Below, piece by piece: positions 34,470-43,796 of a stretch of DNA of 64,000 bases. The first letter of the stretch is position 1. The number at the start of each line of letters is the position of its first letter. The DNA is from JAPOXR01 sp965214695 (GTDB lineage: Bacteria > Pseudomonadota > Alphaproteobacteria > Rhodobacterales > Rhodobacteraceae). Made by a program: the position numbers and the translations under genes. The stretch is taken from positions 1,922,001 to 1,986,000 of the forward strand of contig OZ243967.1 of the NCBI GenBank assembly GCA_965214695.1. The letters run 5' to 3'. The notes under the pieces were generated by a model, which searched no databases, was not told the origin of the DNA, and worked only from the letters and a program-made list of their open reading frames with translations.

Positions 34470-35705
34470 CTATTGCCGGCGCAGCAGCACGATCCGGTTG
34501 GTATTGGTGCCCTTCGACCGGTTGGTGACGCCCCAGCAATTGGCGGTCTTGGTAAATTCCTGGTCATTGACCATGACACCGACTCGCTCGAAGGGCAGCG
34601 GCTCTGCCGCCTTCCAGACCAGTTTCTCGAGCAGCACCCGGCCCCGGCGAACCTCGCCGACCTCGAAGGCAACCCAGCCGCCAGGTCGCAGGATGCGGGC
34701 CTGCTCGGCAAGGACCGATGCCACCATCGTCGTCCAGTCCTCTTCGCCCCGGTGCATCGACAGCTTCACCTTTGTCGGGTCAATGCCGGCAAACCAGCAG
34801 CGCAGCCAGTTGTCGGTGGCATACTGGACGACGTCGAGGAATGGCGGCGAGGTCACCACCAGGTCGATCGAGGCATCGTCGATCCCCGGCGTGTCCCAGG
34901 CCGGTCCGGTGAGCAGCCGGTGGGTTGCAGGTGGCGAGACCTGGCCGCTGCGCAGCAGGGAGGCGGTCTTGCGGAGAATGAGCTCGGCCACGTCTTTCTC
35001 GGGTGGCAAGATGCCAAGCTTGCGGTTGATGGCGCGCTGCGAACTGATCGACACCGCCTGGTTCGGCGGCATCGAACGCCCGGAAAAGAACCCCGGGGAG
35101 TGGCCCGACAAGCGGTTCAGGGCCACCATCCGGATCCAGTCGGCGACCGGGTCAGTGGCATCGCCGCCGAGCGGTGCCCTCTCGCCGAGCCAGCGCCGCA
35201 GCGCCTCCAACTGGCGGAGCGTCGCCGGATGGTAGAAAGCCAAAAGCTCCTCGTCTTTGATTTCGCCACCCAGCCAGTCGACCTCTCGCAGTGCCGCCGC
35301 AACATCGTCCGGACAGATCGGCCCGAGACGCGGGCGGGTGAGCAGCACCGAGAGCGGATTGATGTCATTGCCGAGGCACCGCCGCCCGGCGAGCGCGGCC
35401 TCGATCGGGGTGGTGCCCCTTCCCATGAAGGGATCATGCACGGACCCGCCTGGCCTGGTCAGCCGGGCGATGAAGAATGCCGGCAACTGCGCCTTGAAAC
35501 ATGCCCGGTAGGAAATCTCGTGGATCGAATGCGAACGGCGCTGGCCCGATGTCCAGAACTCGTTCACGTGATAGGTGATGCCGTCGGCCTCTTCGGTCAC
35601 CGTTCGCCGGCCGAATTCCTCGAACCGGCCGATGCTGTCCACGAAGCCGGTTGCGGTCTGATGGTATTCCGGGGCGGGGAATAGAAAGTGCTGTTCCATT
35701 GGCAT
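34470..35705 (-). CDS. Solitary DNA methyltransferase (N4-cytosine/N6-adenine type)
   Basis: Predicted SAM-dependent DNA amino-methyltransferase of 411 residues. SAM-binding motif I appears as DPFMGRGTTPIEAALAGRRCLGNDINPL near the N-terminus and catalytic motif IV as VVTSPPFLDVVQYATDN in the C-terminal half, so the order is I before IV. The SPPF form suggests N4-cytosine but does not exclude N6-adenine. Motifs ILRPGGWVAFEVGE and a C-terminal NTNRIVLLRRQ follow. MPMEQHFLF at 35705 is the likely start; the frame open to 35924 is not family-like. No restriction endonuclease is adjacent, so it is an orphan or regulatory methylase. Divergent from the MFS gene. Confidence 0.85.
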   Translation of the reverse strand: MPMEQHFLFPAPEYHQTATGFVDSIGRFEEFGRRTVTEEADGITYHVNEFWTSGQRRSHSIHEISYRACFKAQLPAFFIARLTRPGGSVHDPFMGRGTTPIEAALAGRRCLGNDINPLSVLLTRPRLGPICPDDVAAALREVDWLGGEIKDEELLAFYHPATLRQLEALRRWLGERAPLGGDATDPVADWIRMVALNRLSGHSPGFFSGRSMPPNQAVSISSQRAINRKLGILPPEKDVAELILRKTASLLRSGQVSPPATHRLLTGPAWDTPGIDDASIDLVVTSPPFLDVVQYATDNWLRCWFAGIDPTKVKLSMHRGEEDWTTMVASVLAEQARILRPGGWVAFEVGEVRRGRVLLEKLVWKAAEPLPFERVGVMVNDQEFTKTANCWGVTNRSKGTNTNRIVLLRRQ

Positions 35706-35858
35706 CCGCAGCTGCGCCGATGTCAGGCATAGGAGAATCCGTGACCGGTCGCCAGCGCAGCTTGAAGATGCAGGCCCGCCGCCATACTGTCCCGTACCAG
35801 GCGGCGGGTTCTCCGGTCGTGCCGCCGGCGCTCTCCGCCATGGGAGGCACAGTTCAGG

Positions 35859-37199
35859 GTGACACAACCTACCACAACCAGCAGGAGAGTCTGGGGCTGG
35901 ATGTTCTTCGACTGGGCCAGCCAACCCTATTTGACCCTGTTGCTGACTTTCATCTTCGGCCCCTATTTCACCTCGGCCATCGTCACCGACAGCGTGCGCG
36001 GCCAGGAGTACTGGGGGTGGATGCTGGCGGTCGTCGGCGTGCTGGTCGCCCTGCTGGCGCCCCTGCTCGGCTCGATTGCCGATGCCACCGGCTCACGGCT
36101 GCGCTGGGTGGCCGCCTTCTCGCTCGTCCATGCCGTTGCTGCCTGGTCGCTGTGGTGGGCACTACCCGGTTCGCCACATGTCGCATGGATCCTTGTGGCA
36201 TTCGGTGGCGGCCTGTTGGCGGTCGAATTTTCCACCATTTTCACCAACGCCCTGTTGCCCGGTCTCGGTGACCGATCGCAGATCGGCGTCATCTCGGGCT
36301 CCGGATGGGCATTCGGATATGCCGGGGGGTTGCTGGCATTGCTGCTGGTCCTGGCATTCCTGGCCGAAAACGAGTCCGGGGTGACGCTGCTCGGAGCCGG
36401 GCCGATTCTCGGCCTCGACCCTTCGATGCGCGAGGGAACCCGCGCCGTCGGTCCCTTCGTGGCGATCTGGTATCTGGCATTCATGCTGCCCTTTTTCCTC
36501 TGGGTCAGGGAAGGGCCGGCCGAGACCGGGCAGAATGCCATCTCCGGGCTGATCACCACAATCAGGGCCCTGCCGAAGCAACGCAGCCTGCTCGCCTTTC
36601 TTCTCTCCTCCATGTTCTACCGGGATGCTCTGAACGGACTTTACGCCTTCGGCGGCATCTATGCCGCCGGGGTGCTGGGTTGGTCGATCGTCGATATCGG
36701 CGTCTTCGGCACCGTCTCGCTGGTATTCGGCGCGGTATTCTCCTGGCTTGGCGGATTTGCCGACCGACGTTTCGGCCCGGCGAAGGTCATCATCTTCTGC
36801 ATAGCCCTGCTGGCCTTTGCCTGTGCGGTCATCCTGTCCACCTCCCGCGAGGCCGTGTTCTTCATCCCGGTGGCGGCCGATTCGCCGCTTGCCGACCGGG
36901 TATTCCTGGCCTGTGGCTGCCTGATCGGGGCCGGCGGCGGCATCCTGCAGGCGGCATCCCGAACCATGATGGTGGTCCAGGCCAATCCGCGGCGAATGAC
37001 CGAGGCGTTCGGCCTCTACGCGTTGTCCGGCAAGGCAACGGCGTTCCTGGCCCCGATGCTGGTGGCCGTCGCCACCGGCGTGTTCGATGACCAGCGAATC
37101 GGCGCAATGCCGTTGATCTTGCTGTTTCTTGCAGGCATTCTGTTGATGTACATGGTTGATCCAGGAGGATACGAGGATGATCGGCAAGACAATTCCTAA
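35859..37199 (+). CDS. MFS transporter, UMF1/Atg22-like family
   Basis: A 446-residue inner-membrane transporter with about twelve hydrophobic segments. The UMF1 family features are visible: WGWMFFDWASQPYLTLLLTFIFGPYF at the N-terminus, LLGSIADATGSRLRW in the first cytoplasmic loop, and GFADRRFGPAKVIIF in the central loop. Bacterial members are of unknown substrate; the yeast relative Atg22 exports amino acids from the vacuole. The GTG start at 35859 lies 11 bases after GGGAGG. The 3' end overlaps the start of mepA by 23 bp, suggesting a joint transcript. Confidence 0.87.
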   Translation: MTQPTTTSRRVWGWMFFDWASQPYLTLLLTFIFGPYFTSAIVTDSVRGQEYWGWMLAVVGVLVALLAPLLGSIADATGSRLRWVAAFSLVHAVAAWSLWWALPGSPHVAWILVAFGGGLLAVEFSTIFTNALLPGLGDRSQIGVISGSGWAFGYAGGLLALLLVLAFLAENESGVTLLGAGPILGLDPSMREGTRAVGPFVAIWYLAFMLPFFLWVREGPAETGQNAISGLITTIRALPKQRSLLAFLLSSMFYRDALNGLYAFGGIYAAGVLGWSIVDIGVFGTVSLVFGAVFSWLGGFADRRFGPAKVIIFCIALLAFACAVILSTSREAVFFIPVAADSPLADRVFLACGCLIGAGGGILQAASRTMMVVQANPRRMTEAFGLYALSGKATAFLAPMLVAVATGVFDDQRIGAMPLILLFLAGILLMYMVDPGGYEDDRQDNS

Positions 37200-38088
37200 A
37201 CTGGCGAGACTCGCTGCCGTATTGGGCATGACGTTGGTTGCCCAGGCATCGCCGGCCGCGGCCGATGCTCCGAAGGCCAACCAGCTCTTTGGTGCGCTGG
37301 CCGGTCCGTCATCGCAGACAACGGGCGCCATCGGCAGCTATGCCAGGGGATGCCTGGCCGGCGGAATCGAGTTGCCAGAGACCGGCCCGACCTGGCAGGC
37401 CATGCGGCTGAACCGCAACCGCAACTGGGGCCATCCGGTGCTGATCGACTATTTGATCAATCTAAGCCGCGAGGCCCGCGATCTCGGCTGGAAGGGTCTC
37501 TATGTCGGCGATTTGTCACAACCACGGGGAGGGCCGATGACGTCCGGACACCGTTCGCACCAGATTGGTCTTGATGCCGATATCTGGATGCTGCCACCGG
37601 ATGATCTTGGACTCTCCCGCCAGGAGCGGGAGGACATCTCCTCGATCTCGGTCCGGACTAACGACCAGACACGCGTGAATGACAACTGGACCGACACGCA
37701 TATGCAGGTGTTGAAGGTGGCGGCCAGCCATCCGCAGGTCGACCGCATCTTCGTGGCCGCGGCCGTCAAGATCGAGATGTGCGAGAGGGCCGGAAATGAC
37801 CGCGACTGGCTGCAGAAGATCCGTCCCCTTTACGGCCACAACTATCATTTTCACGTGCGGCTGAAATGTCCCCCGGACTCGCCGGGTTGCGTGACCCAGT
37901 CACCGACCGTTGCCGAATTGTCCAATGGCGGAGATGGCTGCGACGCCACGCTGCGCTGGTGGGTCACCGACTACCTTGAGGCTCTGAAGAAACCCCCGAA
38001 GGAGCCGGCAGTTCCGAGACGGGGCGTGCGGGACTACACCATGGCCGACCTGCCGGAAGAGTGCATGCAGGTGCTGGCCTCCAAGTGA
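37177..38088 (+). CDS. mepA: Penicillin-insensitive murein endopeptidase
   Basis: Periplasmic LAS-type metallopeptidase that cuts D-Ala-mDAP cross-links in peptidoglycan. The 303-residue precursor has a signal peptide (about 1-29, ending AAADA). Zinc-site motifs are SGHRSHQIGLDADIW and HNYHFHVRLKCPPDSPGC, with the disulfide cysteines conserved in this family. ATG 37177 is preceded by AGGAGG within the MFS gene end, and is preferred to an ATG at 37156. It precedes dapD, whose product feeds the diaminopimelate used in the same wall. Confidence 0.93.
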   Translation: MIGKTIPKLARLAAVLGMTLVAQASPAAADAPKANQLFGALAGPSSQTTGAIGSYARGCLAGGIELPETGPTWQAMRLNRNRNWGHPVLIDYLINLSREARDLGWKGLYVGDLSQPRGGPMTSGHRSHQIGLDADIWMLPPDDLGLSRQEREDISSISVRTNDQTRVNDNWTDTHMQVLKVAASHPQVDRIFVAAAVKIEMCERAGNDRDWLQKIRPLYGHNYHFHVRLKCPPDSPGCVTQSPTVAELSNGGDGCDATLRWWVTDYLEALKKPPKEPAVPRRGVRDYTMADLPEECMQVLASK

Positions 38089-38175
38089 TCGTCAGGCAGC
38101 AATTTCTCGTTCCATGTTGCAAACATCCCTGCCGCGGGGATAAGGCATCGCGGTTGCAAGACCGAGGAGGCCGGC

Positions 38176-39000
38176 ATGGACATTTCTGCGCTTGAACGCA
38201 GCATCGAAACCGCCTGGGAGGCCCGCGACACCATAACCCCGCAAACGGACGGCCCGGTCCGCGAGGCTGTCGATGCGGTGCTGAACGGGCTCGACCAGGG
38301 TGTGATCAGGGTCGCCGAGCCAATCGGCGGTGAGTGGGTCGTGAACCAGTGGGCCAAGAAGGCGGTCATGCTCGGCTTCCGGCTGCGGGACATGGAGGCA
38401 CAGCCGGGCGGGCCGCAGGGAACAACCTGGTGGGACAAGGTCGACTCCAAGTTTCACGGCTGGGGTTCGGAGGATTGGCGAAAGGCGGGTTTCCGGGCGG
38501 TGCCGAACTGCATTGTCAGGCACTCCGCCTATATCGCCCCCGGCGTCGTCCTCATGCCGTCATTCGTCAATCTCGGGGCCCATGTCGGCGAGGGCACCAT
38601 GGTCGATACCTGGGCGACAGTCGGCTCCTGTGCGCAGATCGGCCGCAACGTCCATTTGTCCGGCGGCGCCGGGATCGGCGGGGTGCTGGAGCCCATGCAG
38701 GCCGGACCCACCGTCATCGAGGATGACTGTTTCATCGGTGCCCGTTCGGAGGTGGTCGAGGGCGTCATCGTCCGGCAGGGCTCGGTGCTCGGCATGGGTG
38801 TCTATATTGGCCAGTCGACAAAAATTTTCGACCGGGCCACCGGCGAGACCCATTACGGCGAGGTGCCGCCCTATTCGGTCGTGGTTGCCGGCTCGCTTCC
38901 ATCTTCGAATGGCGTCAATCTCTATTGCGCCGTCATCGTCAAGCGCGTTGATGCTCGGACCCGCAGCAAAGTTGGAATCAACGAATTGCTGCGTGACTGA
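38176..39000 (+). CDS. dapD: Tetrahydrodipicolinate N-succinyltransferase
   Basis: Succinylates tetrahydrodipicolinate in the lysine/diaminopimelate pathway using succinyl-CoA. The 274-residue protein has an N-terminal helical domain and a left-handed beta-helix of hexapeptide repeats (from about residue 105: VRHSAYIAPGVVLMPSFVNLG). Active-site stretches are GGAGIGGVLEPMQAGPTVIED and GARSEVVEGVIV. ATG 38176 follows GAGGAGG. It is 38 bp upstream of dapE, so the two probably form an operon. Confidence 0.96.
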   Translation: MDISALERSIETAWEARDTITPQTDGPVREAVDAVLNGLDQGVIRVAEPIGGEWVVNQWAKKAVMLGFRLRDMEAQPGGPQGTTWWDKVDSKFHGWGSEDWRKAGFRAVPNCIVRHSAYIAPGVVLMPSFVNLGAHVGEGTMVDTWATVGSCAQIGRNVHLSGGAGIGGVLEPMQAGPTVIEDDCFIGARSEVVEGVIVRQGSVLGMGVYIGQSTKIFDRATGETHYGEVPPYSVVVAGSLPSSNGVNLYCAVIVKRVDARTRSKVGINELLRD

Positions 39001-39038
39001 CCGGTGCATGCCGTGCCTCGCATGAGGGCCGGCCGGTC

Positions 39039-40181
39039 ATGAATGCGGTGATCGATCCGGTCGAACTGACCGCTGCACTGGTCAGGTGCCCGTCGGTGAC
39101 ACCGGCGGAGGGCGGTGCCATCTCCCTGTTGCAGGATCTGTTGCAGGCGGAAGGATTTGCCTGCACGCGCATCGAGCGCGGCGGGATTTCCAATCTCTTT
39201 GCCCGGTGGGAGGCTTCCGGCCCGACCTTTGGCTTCAATGGCCATACCGATGTCGTTCCGCCCGGCGACCCGGCCGACTGGACCGTCGATCCCTTCGGGG
39301 CGGTGATCCGCGACGGCATGCTGTGGGGACGCGGGGCTGCCGACATGAAATCCGCGGTTGCCGCGTTCACGGTGGCGGCGATCGAATTCTCGCGCCAGTT
39401 TCCTGGCCGCGGCTCGATCGTGCTGACGATAACCGGCGACGAGGAAAAGGATGCCCGTGACGGCACGGCAGCGATTCTCGACTGGATGGACGAGAATGGC
39501 CAGCGGATGGATGTCTGCCTGGTCGGCGAGCCGACGAGTCGGGGCGAGTTCGGCAGCGCCATGAAGATCGGCCGCCGCGGCTCCTACCTGGCGGCCATCC
39601 GGCTTGACGGGGTCCAGGGGCATTCGGCCTATCCGGAACTGGCAAGGAACCCGGTTGCGGCCATGGCCAGGCTGGTCGATCGCATTGCCTCGACCGGCAT
39701 CGACGACGGAACTGCCGATTTCGATCCCTCCAGCGTATCGGTGGTCACCATTGAAACCGGCAATCCGGCCAGCAACGTGATCCCGGCCAGTTGCGAGTCG
39801 GTGGTCAATATCCGTTTCAATGATGCCCATGACCAGGACTCGCTGATGGCCTGGCTGCAATCCGAAACCGGCAAGGTGGAGAAGGAATTCGGCGTGCGAG
39901 CCGCGATCAACCCGACCCTTACCGGCGATTGCTTCGTGACCCGACCCGGTCCATTGACCGACCTGGTGGCGGGGGCGGTCGAGGCACAGACCGGCCAACC
40001 GCCGGAATTGTCGACCTCCGGCGGCACCTCCGATGCCCGGTTCATTCGCAGCCACTGCCCGGTAGTCGAGTTCGGACTGGTCGGTGACACCATTCACCAG
40101 GTTGACGAACGGGTCTGCCTCAACGAGATCATTGCCTTGAAGGAGGTCTATTTCAGGATCCTTGATGGCTATCTCGACTGA
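39039..40181 (+). CDS. dapE: Succinyl-diaminopimelate desuccinylase
   Basis: Zinc-dependent M20 hydrolase that removes succinate from N-succinyl-LL-diaminopimelate. The 380 residues include FNGHTDVVPPGD, the metal ligand in WGRGAADMKSAVAAF, TGDEEKDARDGTAAIL with the catalytic glutamate pair, and the C-terminal STSGGTSDARFI and VEFGLVGDTIHQVDERV. The next gene starts inside its last codons (40165). Gene order dapD-dapE with the overlap suggests one transcript with the DUF2064 gene. Confidence 0.95.
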   Translation: MNAVIDPVELTAALVRCPSVTPAEGGAISLLQDLLQAEGFACTRIERGGISNLFARWEASGPTFGFNGHTDVVPPGDPADWTVDPFGAVIRDGMLWGRGAADMKSAVAAFTVAAIEFSRQFPGRGSIVLTITGDEEKDARDGTAAILDWMDENGQRMDVCLVGEPTSRGEFGSAMKIGRRGSYLAAIRLDGVQGHSAYPELARNPVAAMARLVDRIASTGIDDGTADFDPSSVSVVTIETGNPASNVIPASCESVVNIRFNDAHDQDSLMAWLQSETGKVEKEFGVRAAINPTLTGDCFVTRPGPLTDLVAGAVEAQTGQPPELSTSGGTSDARFIRSHCPVVEFGLVGDTIHQVDERVCLNEIIALKEVYFRILDGYLD

Positions 40182-40815
40182 CACCGCCAGCAAAGCCTGG
40201 CTTGTCATATTCGTGAAGGAGCCCCGGCCTGGTCGGGTCAAGTCGCGCCTGGCCCGCGATCTCGGAACGGTGGGGGCTGCAACATGGTACCGGACTCACT
40301 GCCGCCGGCTGCTGCGCCTTGTCGGGCATGACGGGCGCTGGACCACGGTGCTGGCAGTGACACCGGATCGGGAAGGGCTCGAGAGCCGGTTCTGGCCGCC
40401 AGGGATCATGCGGATGCCGCAGGGCGGGGGCGATCTGGGCGCCCGGATGGCCGGGCTCATGCGACGCCTGCCCCCTGGTCCGGCGGCCATCATCGGCTCC
40501 GATGTTCCCGGAATCAGGCCGGCCCACATCATGCGGGCATTTCGACTCCTCGGGCGACACGACGCGGTATTCGGCCCGTCACCGGATGGTGGCTACTGGC
40601 TGGTTGGAATGCACCGGCGGCGAAAACTCCCCGTCGGCGCCTTTCGCAACGTGCGCTGGTCAGGCGAACATGCGCTGGCAGATTCCTGCAACTCCCTGCC
40701 TGGTCATGCGATCGGGTATTGCGACACGCTGCGGGATGTCGACACCGCCGCCGACCTGCGAAAGTCAACCGGCGGCCGGCGCTACACCGCCTTCCGGCAG
40801 CTTTCCTCGATATAG
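40165..40815 (+). CDS. DUF2064 (TIGR04282) glycosyltransferase-like protein
   Basis: A 216-residue protein of the DUF2064 family, a GT-A fold nucleotidyl/glycosyltransferase-like group. Opening KAWLVIFVKEPRPGRVKSRLARDLG is the family hallmark, followed by GDLGARMAGLM, AIIGSDVPGIRPAHI with the metal-binding aspartate, and GPSPDGGYWLVGMH. Function is unknown; relatives often sit in secondary-metabolite or lipid clusters. It overlaps dapE by 17 bp, and its 3' end overlaps the convergent aminotransferase gene by 34 bp. Confidence 0.88.
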   Translation: MAISTDTASKAWLVIFVKEPRPGRVKSRLARDLGTVGAATWYRTHCRRLLRLVGHDGRWTTVLAVTPDREGLESRFWPPGIMRMPQGGGDLGARMAGLMRRLPPGPAAIIGSDVPGIRPAHIMRAFRLLGRHDAVFGPSPDGGYWLVGMHRRRKLPVGAFRNVRWSGEHALADSCNSLPGHAIGYCDTLRDVDTAADLRKSTGGRRYTAFRQLSSI

Positions 40816-41639
40816 ATCTCCCGCAGCCTGGCGGCAATCGGCCCGGGACGGCCCGACCCGATCGGCTTGCCGTCGATCGAAACCACCGGAAGCACGTAAT
40901 TCGATGCCGAGGTGATGAAGGCTTCGCTGGCTGCCGCTGCCTCGTCGGCGGTGAAGGCCCGTTCCTCGACTTTCATCTGCGCCTCCTCGGCAAAGCGAAG
41001 CACCGCGGCCCTGGTGATTCCATGGAGGATGTCATGGGAGAGTTGGCGGGTCACGATGACCCCCTCGGCGGTCACGATGAAAGCGTTGTTGGACGTCCCT
41101 TCCGTCACCTCTCCATCCTCGACCAGCCAGGCATCATCGGCACCGGCCTTGCCAGCTTCCATCTTGGCCATTGACGGGTACAGCAACTGAACGGTCTTGA
41201 TGTCCCGGCGGTGCCACCTGAGGTCGTCTGCCGTGACCACGGTGATGCCCTTGGCCGGATCCTTCGGTTTCAACTGCTCCCTGGTCTGGGTGAACAGCAC
41301 GATGGTCGGGCTGACCTCGTCTCCGGGATAGGCAAAGCTCCGGTCAGCGGCGCCGCGGGAGATTTGCAGGTAGACAATCCCCTCGACAACATTGTTGACG
41401 TCCACCAGCTTGCGGTGGATCCCGAGTAGTTGCCCGCGATCAACCTCGAAGCCGATCTCCAGGATGCCGAGCGACCGCTCCAGCCGGGTCATGTGACCGG
41501 GAAAATCCAGCAATTTGCCATCATGCACCGAGGTCACCTCGTAGACGGCATCGGCAAACAGGAATCCCCGGTCGAAAATGGAAACCCGCGCCTCCTCCTC
41601 GGCCATGAAGTCGCCATTCAAGTAGACTGTCCGACTCAT
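40782..41639 (-). CDS. dat: D-amino-acid transaminase (class IV aminotransferase)
   Basis: Transfers the amino group of D-amino acids to 2-oxoglutarate, yielding D-glutamate. The 285 residues fit the fold-type IV enzymes: VYLNGDFMAEEEARVSIFDRGFLFADAVYE, PLP lysine in RRDIKTVQLLYPS, and EVTEGTSNNAFIVT. Start ATG 41639 follows GGGAGG. Together with the dgcA and dgcN genes read in the same direction just upstream, it would funnel D-amino nitrogen through D-glutamate. It is distinct from the ilvE-type enzyme at 0.6-1.4 kb. Confidence 0.85.
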   Translation of the reverse strand: MSRTVYLNGDFMAEEEARVSIFDRGFLFADAVYEVTSVHDGKLLDFPGHMTRLERSLGILEIGFEVDRGQLLGIHRKLVDVNNVVEGIVYLQISRGAADRSFAYPGDEVSPTIVLFTQTREQLKPKDPAKGITVVTADDLRWHRRDIKTVQLLYPSMAKMEAGKAGADDAWLVEDGEVTEGTSNNAFIVTAEGVIVTRQLSHDILHGITRAAVLRFAEEAQMKVEERAFTADEAAAASEAFITSASNYVLPVVSIDGKPIGSGRPGPIAARLREIYIEESCRKAV

Positions 41640-41665
41640 CTTCGAACCTCCCTTCCGATGCCCCG

Positions 41666-42634
41666 TCATCCCCACAAATCCAGCCCCGGGGGATGGATGA
41701 CATGCCCGTCATATCGGAGCGGCGGATCATGGTCCTCGGCCAGGAACACCGGGCCGTCAAGGTCCACCAACTCCGCCCCCTGGGCCAGCAGCACCGCCGG
41801 TGCCATGGCCAGCGAGGAGCCGATCATGCATCCGACCATGACCCGGTATCCCCTCTCCCGCGCTTCCTTCCGCAATGCAAGCGCCTCAGTCAGGCCGCCG
41901 GTCTTGTCGAGCTTGATGTTCACCACCGTGTAGCCATCTGCCAGCCGATCCAGCGACCCGCGGTCATGACAGCTCTCATCGGCACAGATGCCAACCGGTC
42001 CCGAATAACCGGACAATGCCTCGTCATCGCCGGCGGGAAAGGGCTGTTCAACCATTTCGACATCGAGCCCGGGAAGGCTCTGCATGATCTGCCCGAATTG
42101 ATCCCGATCCCAGCCTTCATTGGCATCGATGATGAGCCTGGCATCACCGGCCACCTCCCGCACCGCCCGCAACCGCTCGAGGTCCTCCCCGCCATTGCCA
42201 AGCTTGACCTTGAGCAGCGGCCACCCGCTGTGGCTGGCGGCATCGGCCTTCATCTCCTCGCTGCTGGCCAGCGATATCGTGTAGGCGGTCGCCAGCTTCC
42301 CCGGGGCCTCCAGGCCGGCCAGCTTCCAGACCGGCAGACCGGTCAGCTTGGCCTCGAGATCCCACAATGCGCAATCCACCGCATTCCTGGCTGCACCGGG
42401 CGGCAGCAATTCCTGCAGTCGACCACGGTCAAACGCCGGCGGCAACCCGTCAATGGCCGCCGCCACCGAGGCCACGCTCTCCCCGTAGCGTGCATAGGGC
42501 ACACATTCGCCATGCCCTTCGGCACCGTCCTGGCGGATGGTGACGACAATCACCCTGGCCTCGGTCCGCGACCCTCTCGAAATGGCAAAGGACCGCCGCA
42601 GCTTCAGCCGTCGCTCGGTAACCGAAATCTGCAT
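41666..42634 (-). CDS. dgcA: N-acetyl-D-glutamate racemase / enolase-superfamily epimerase
   Basis: Enolase-superfamily protein of 322 residues, long annotated as dipeptide (L-Ala-D/L-Glu) epimerase. Catalytic features: LLKVKLGNGGE (KxK lysine base), metal ligands in LIIDANEGW, MVEQPFPAGDDE and GICADESCHD, and the second base lysine in VVNIKLDKTGGL. The partner gene upstream is DUF1611/DgcN, and the DgcN-DgcA pair is described in marine bacteria as converting D-Glu via N-acetyl-D-Glu to N-acetyl-L-Glu, so that role is favoured here. It sits 26 bp upstream of the D-amino-acid transaminase. Confidence 0.8.
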   Translation of the reverse strand: MQISVTERRLKLRRSFAISRGSRTEARVIVVTIRQDGAEGHGECVPYARYGESVASVAAAIDGLPPAFDRGRLQELLPPGAARNAVDCALWDLEAKLTGLPVWKLAGLEAPGKLATAYTISLASSEEMKADAASHSGWPLLKVKLGNGGEDLERLRAVREVAGDARLIIDANEGWDRDQFGQIMQSLPGLDVEMVEQPFPAGDDEALSGYSGPVGICADESCHDRGSLDRLADGYTVVNIKLDKTGGLTEALALRKEARERGYRVMVGCMIGSSLAMAPAVLLAQGAELVDLDGPVFLAEDHDPPLRYDGHVIHPPGLDLWG

Positions 42635-42779
42635 CTGTCACCTGCCAGCCCGGGATTGTTGCAATTGCTTGAAATGGGCAAGGCTCCCGCCATCGCCGAG
42701 AGACCACCCCGTCACGCCATCTGCACCGCACTCCCTGCGGGCCCTGCCCCCGGCCTTCATTTCCGACCGGCCAGCGGTC

Positions 42780-43796
42780 TCAGCCGGAGATCTCGAGCAG
42801 TTCGTCGGCCAGCCGGCCAACGCCGAATCTGACCGGATCGGTGGCTGGCAGGCCAAACTCCCGCTCCACCTTCCCGACATAGTCGGCCGCCTCATCCTCA
42901 CCCATCGCCGAGCTGTTGATCGAGATGCCGATCACACGGCAGTCCGGATTGACAATCCGCGCCATTGACAGCGCCAGCTCGCGAAGCCGACCCAGTGACG
43001 GCATCGCGTAATCCGGCAGCCCCCGCATATGCGGCCTGGATGGCGCATGTGACAGGATCAGCGCATCGGGCTGGCCCCCATGTATGAGTGCCAGCGTCAC
43101 CCCCGAATACGAGGCATGGAACAGCGAGCCCTGCCCCTCGATCAAATCCCAGTGATCATCGTCATTGGCCGGCGACAGAATTTCGATGGAGCCGGCCATG
43201 AAGTCGGCGACCACCGCGTCGAGCGGCACACCGCTGCCTTCGATCAGGATCCCGGTCTGGCCGGTTGCCCTGAATGTTGCCTTCCTGCCGCGCCGGGCCA
43301 GCTCGCGTTGCAGGGCGAGCGACACATACATCTTGCCAACCGACACATCGGTGCCCACCGCCAGGCAGCGCCGGCCCGGCCGCCGCCTGCCACTGGCGAT
43401 CGGATAATCCTCGCCAACCCTGCGGACATCATGCAGCGACCGGCCGTGGCGGGCAGCGGCCTCGGCCAGCCTTGGCTGATCGGACAGGAATTTGTGCAGG
43501 CCGCTGGCCAGGTCGAGACCGGCCTTGAGCGCCTGCTCCATCACATCGAGCCAGGCATCGGCGATGACGCCGCCGCGGTTGGCCACGCCGACGACCAGCG
43601 TCCCGGCACCTCGCTCCACCGCCTGCTCAACGGTCAGATCGGCAATGCCCAAATCGGCATTGCATCCGGCCAGCCTCAGCTGGCCCACAACATCATCCGG
43701 ACGCCAGTCGCGGATTCCCTGGGCGACCTTGGCCGCCAGCCTGTCGGGCACATCACCCAGGAACAAGAGATACGGTTTTCGAATCATCGGGGTCAT
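42780..43796 (-). CDS. dgcN: D-glutamate N-acetyltransferase (DUF1611 family)
   Basis: A 338-residue DUF1611 protein. The N-domain has the Rossmann-like start PYLLFLGDVPDRLAAKVAQGI; the C-domain holds a P-loop AVGTDVSVGKMYVSLALQREL and HDVR/SGRRRP connectors. Once of unknown function, the family member DgcN was assigned N-acetylation of D-glutamate, the first step of D-glutamate catabolism with DgcA. The product path would enter arginine or glutamate metabolism as N-acetyl-L-glutamate. An internal start at 43787 is possible. Confidence 0.8.
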   Translation of the reverse strand: MTPMIRKPYLLFLGDVPDRLAAKVAQGIRDWRPDDVVGQLRLAGCNADLGIADLTVEQAVERGAGTLVVGVANRGGVIADAWLDVMEQALKAGLDLASGLHKFLSDQPRLAEAAARHGRSLHDVRRVGEDYPIASGRRRPGRRCLAVGTDVSVGKMYVSLALQRELARRGRKATFRATGQTGILIEGSGVPLDAVVADFMAGSIEILSPANDDDHWDLIEGQGSLFHASYSGVTLALIHGGQPDALILSHAPSRPHMRGLPDYAMPSLGRLRELALSMARIVNPDCRVIGISINSSAMGEDEAADYVGKVEREFGLPATDPVRFGVGRLADELLEISG

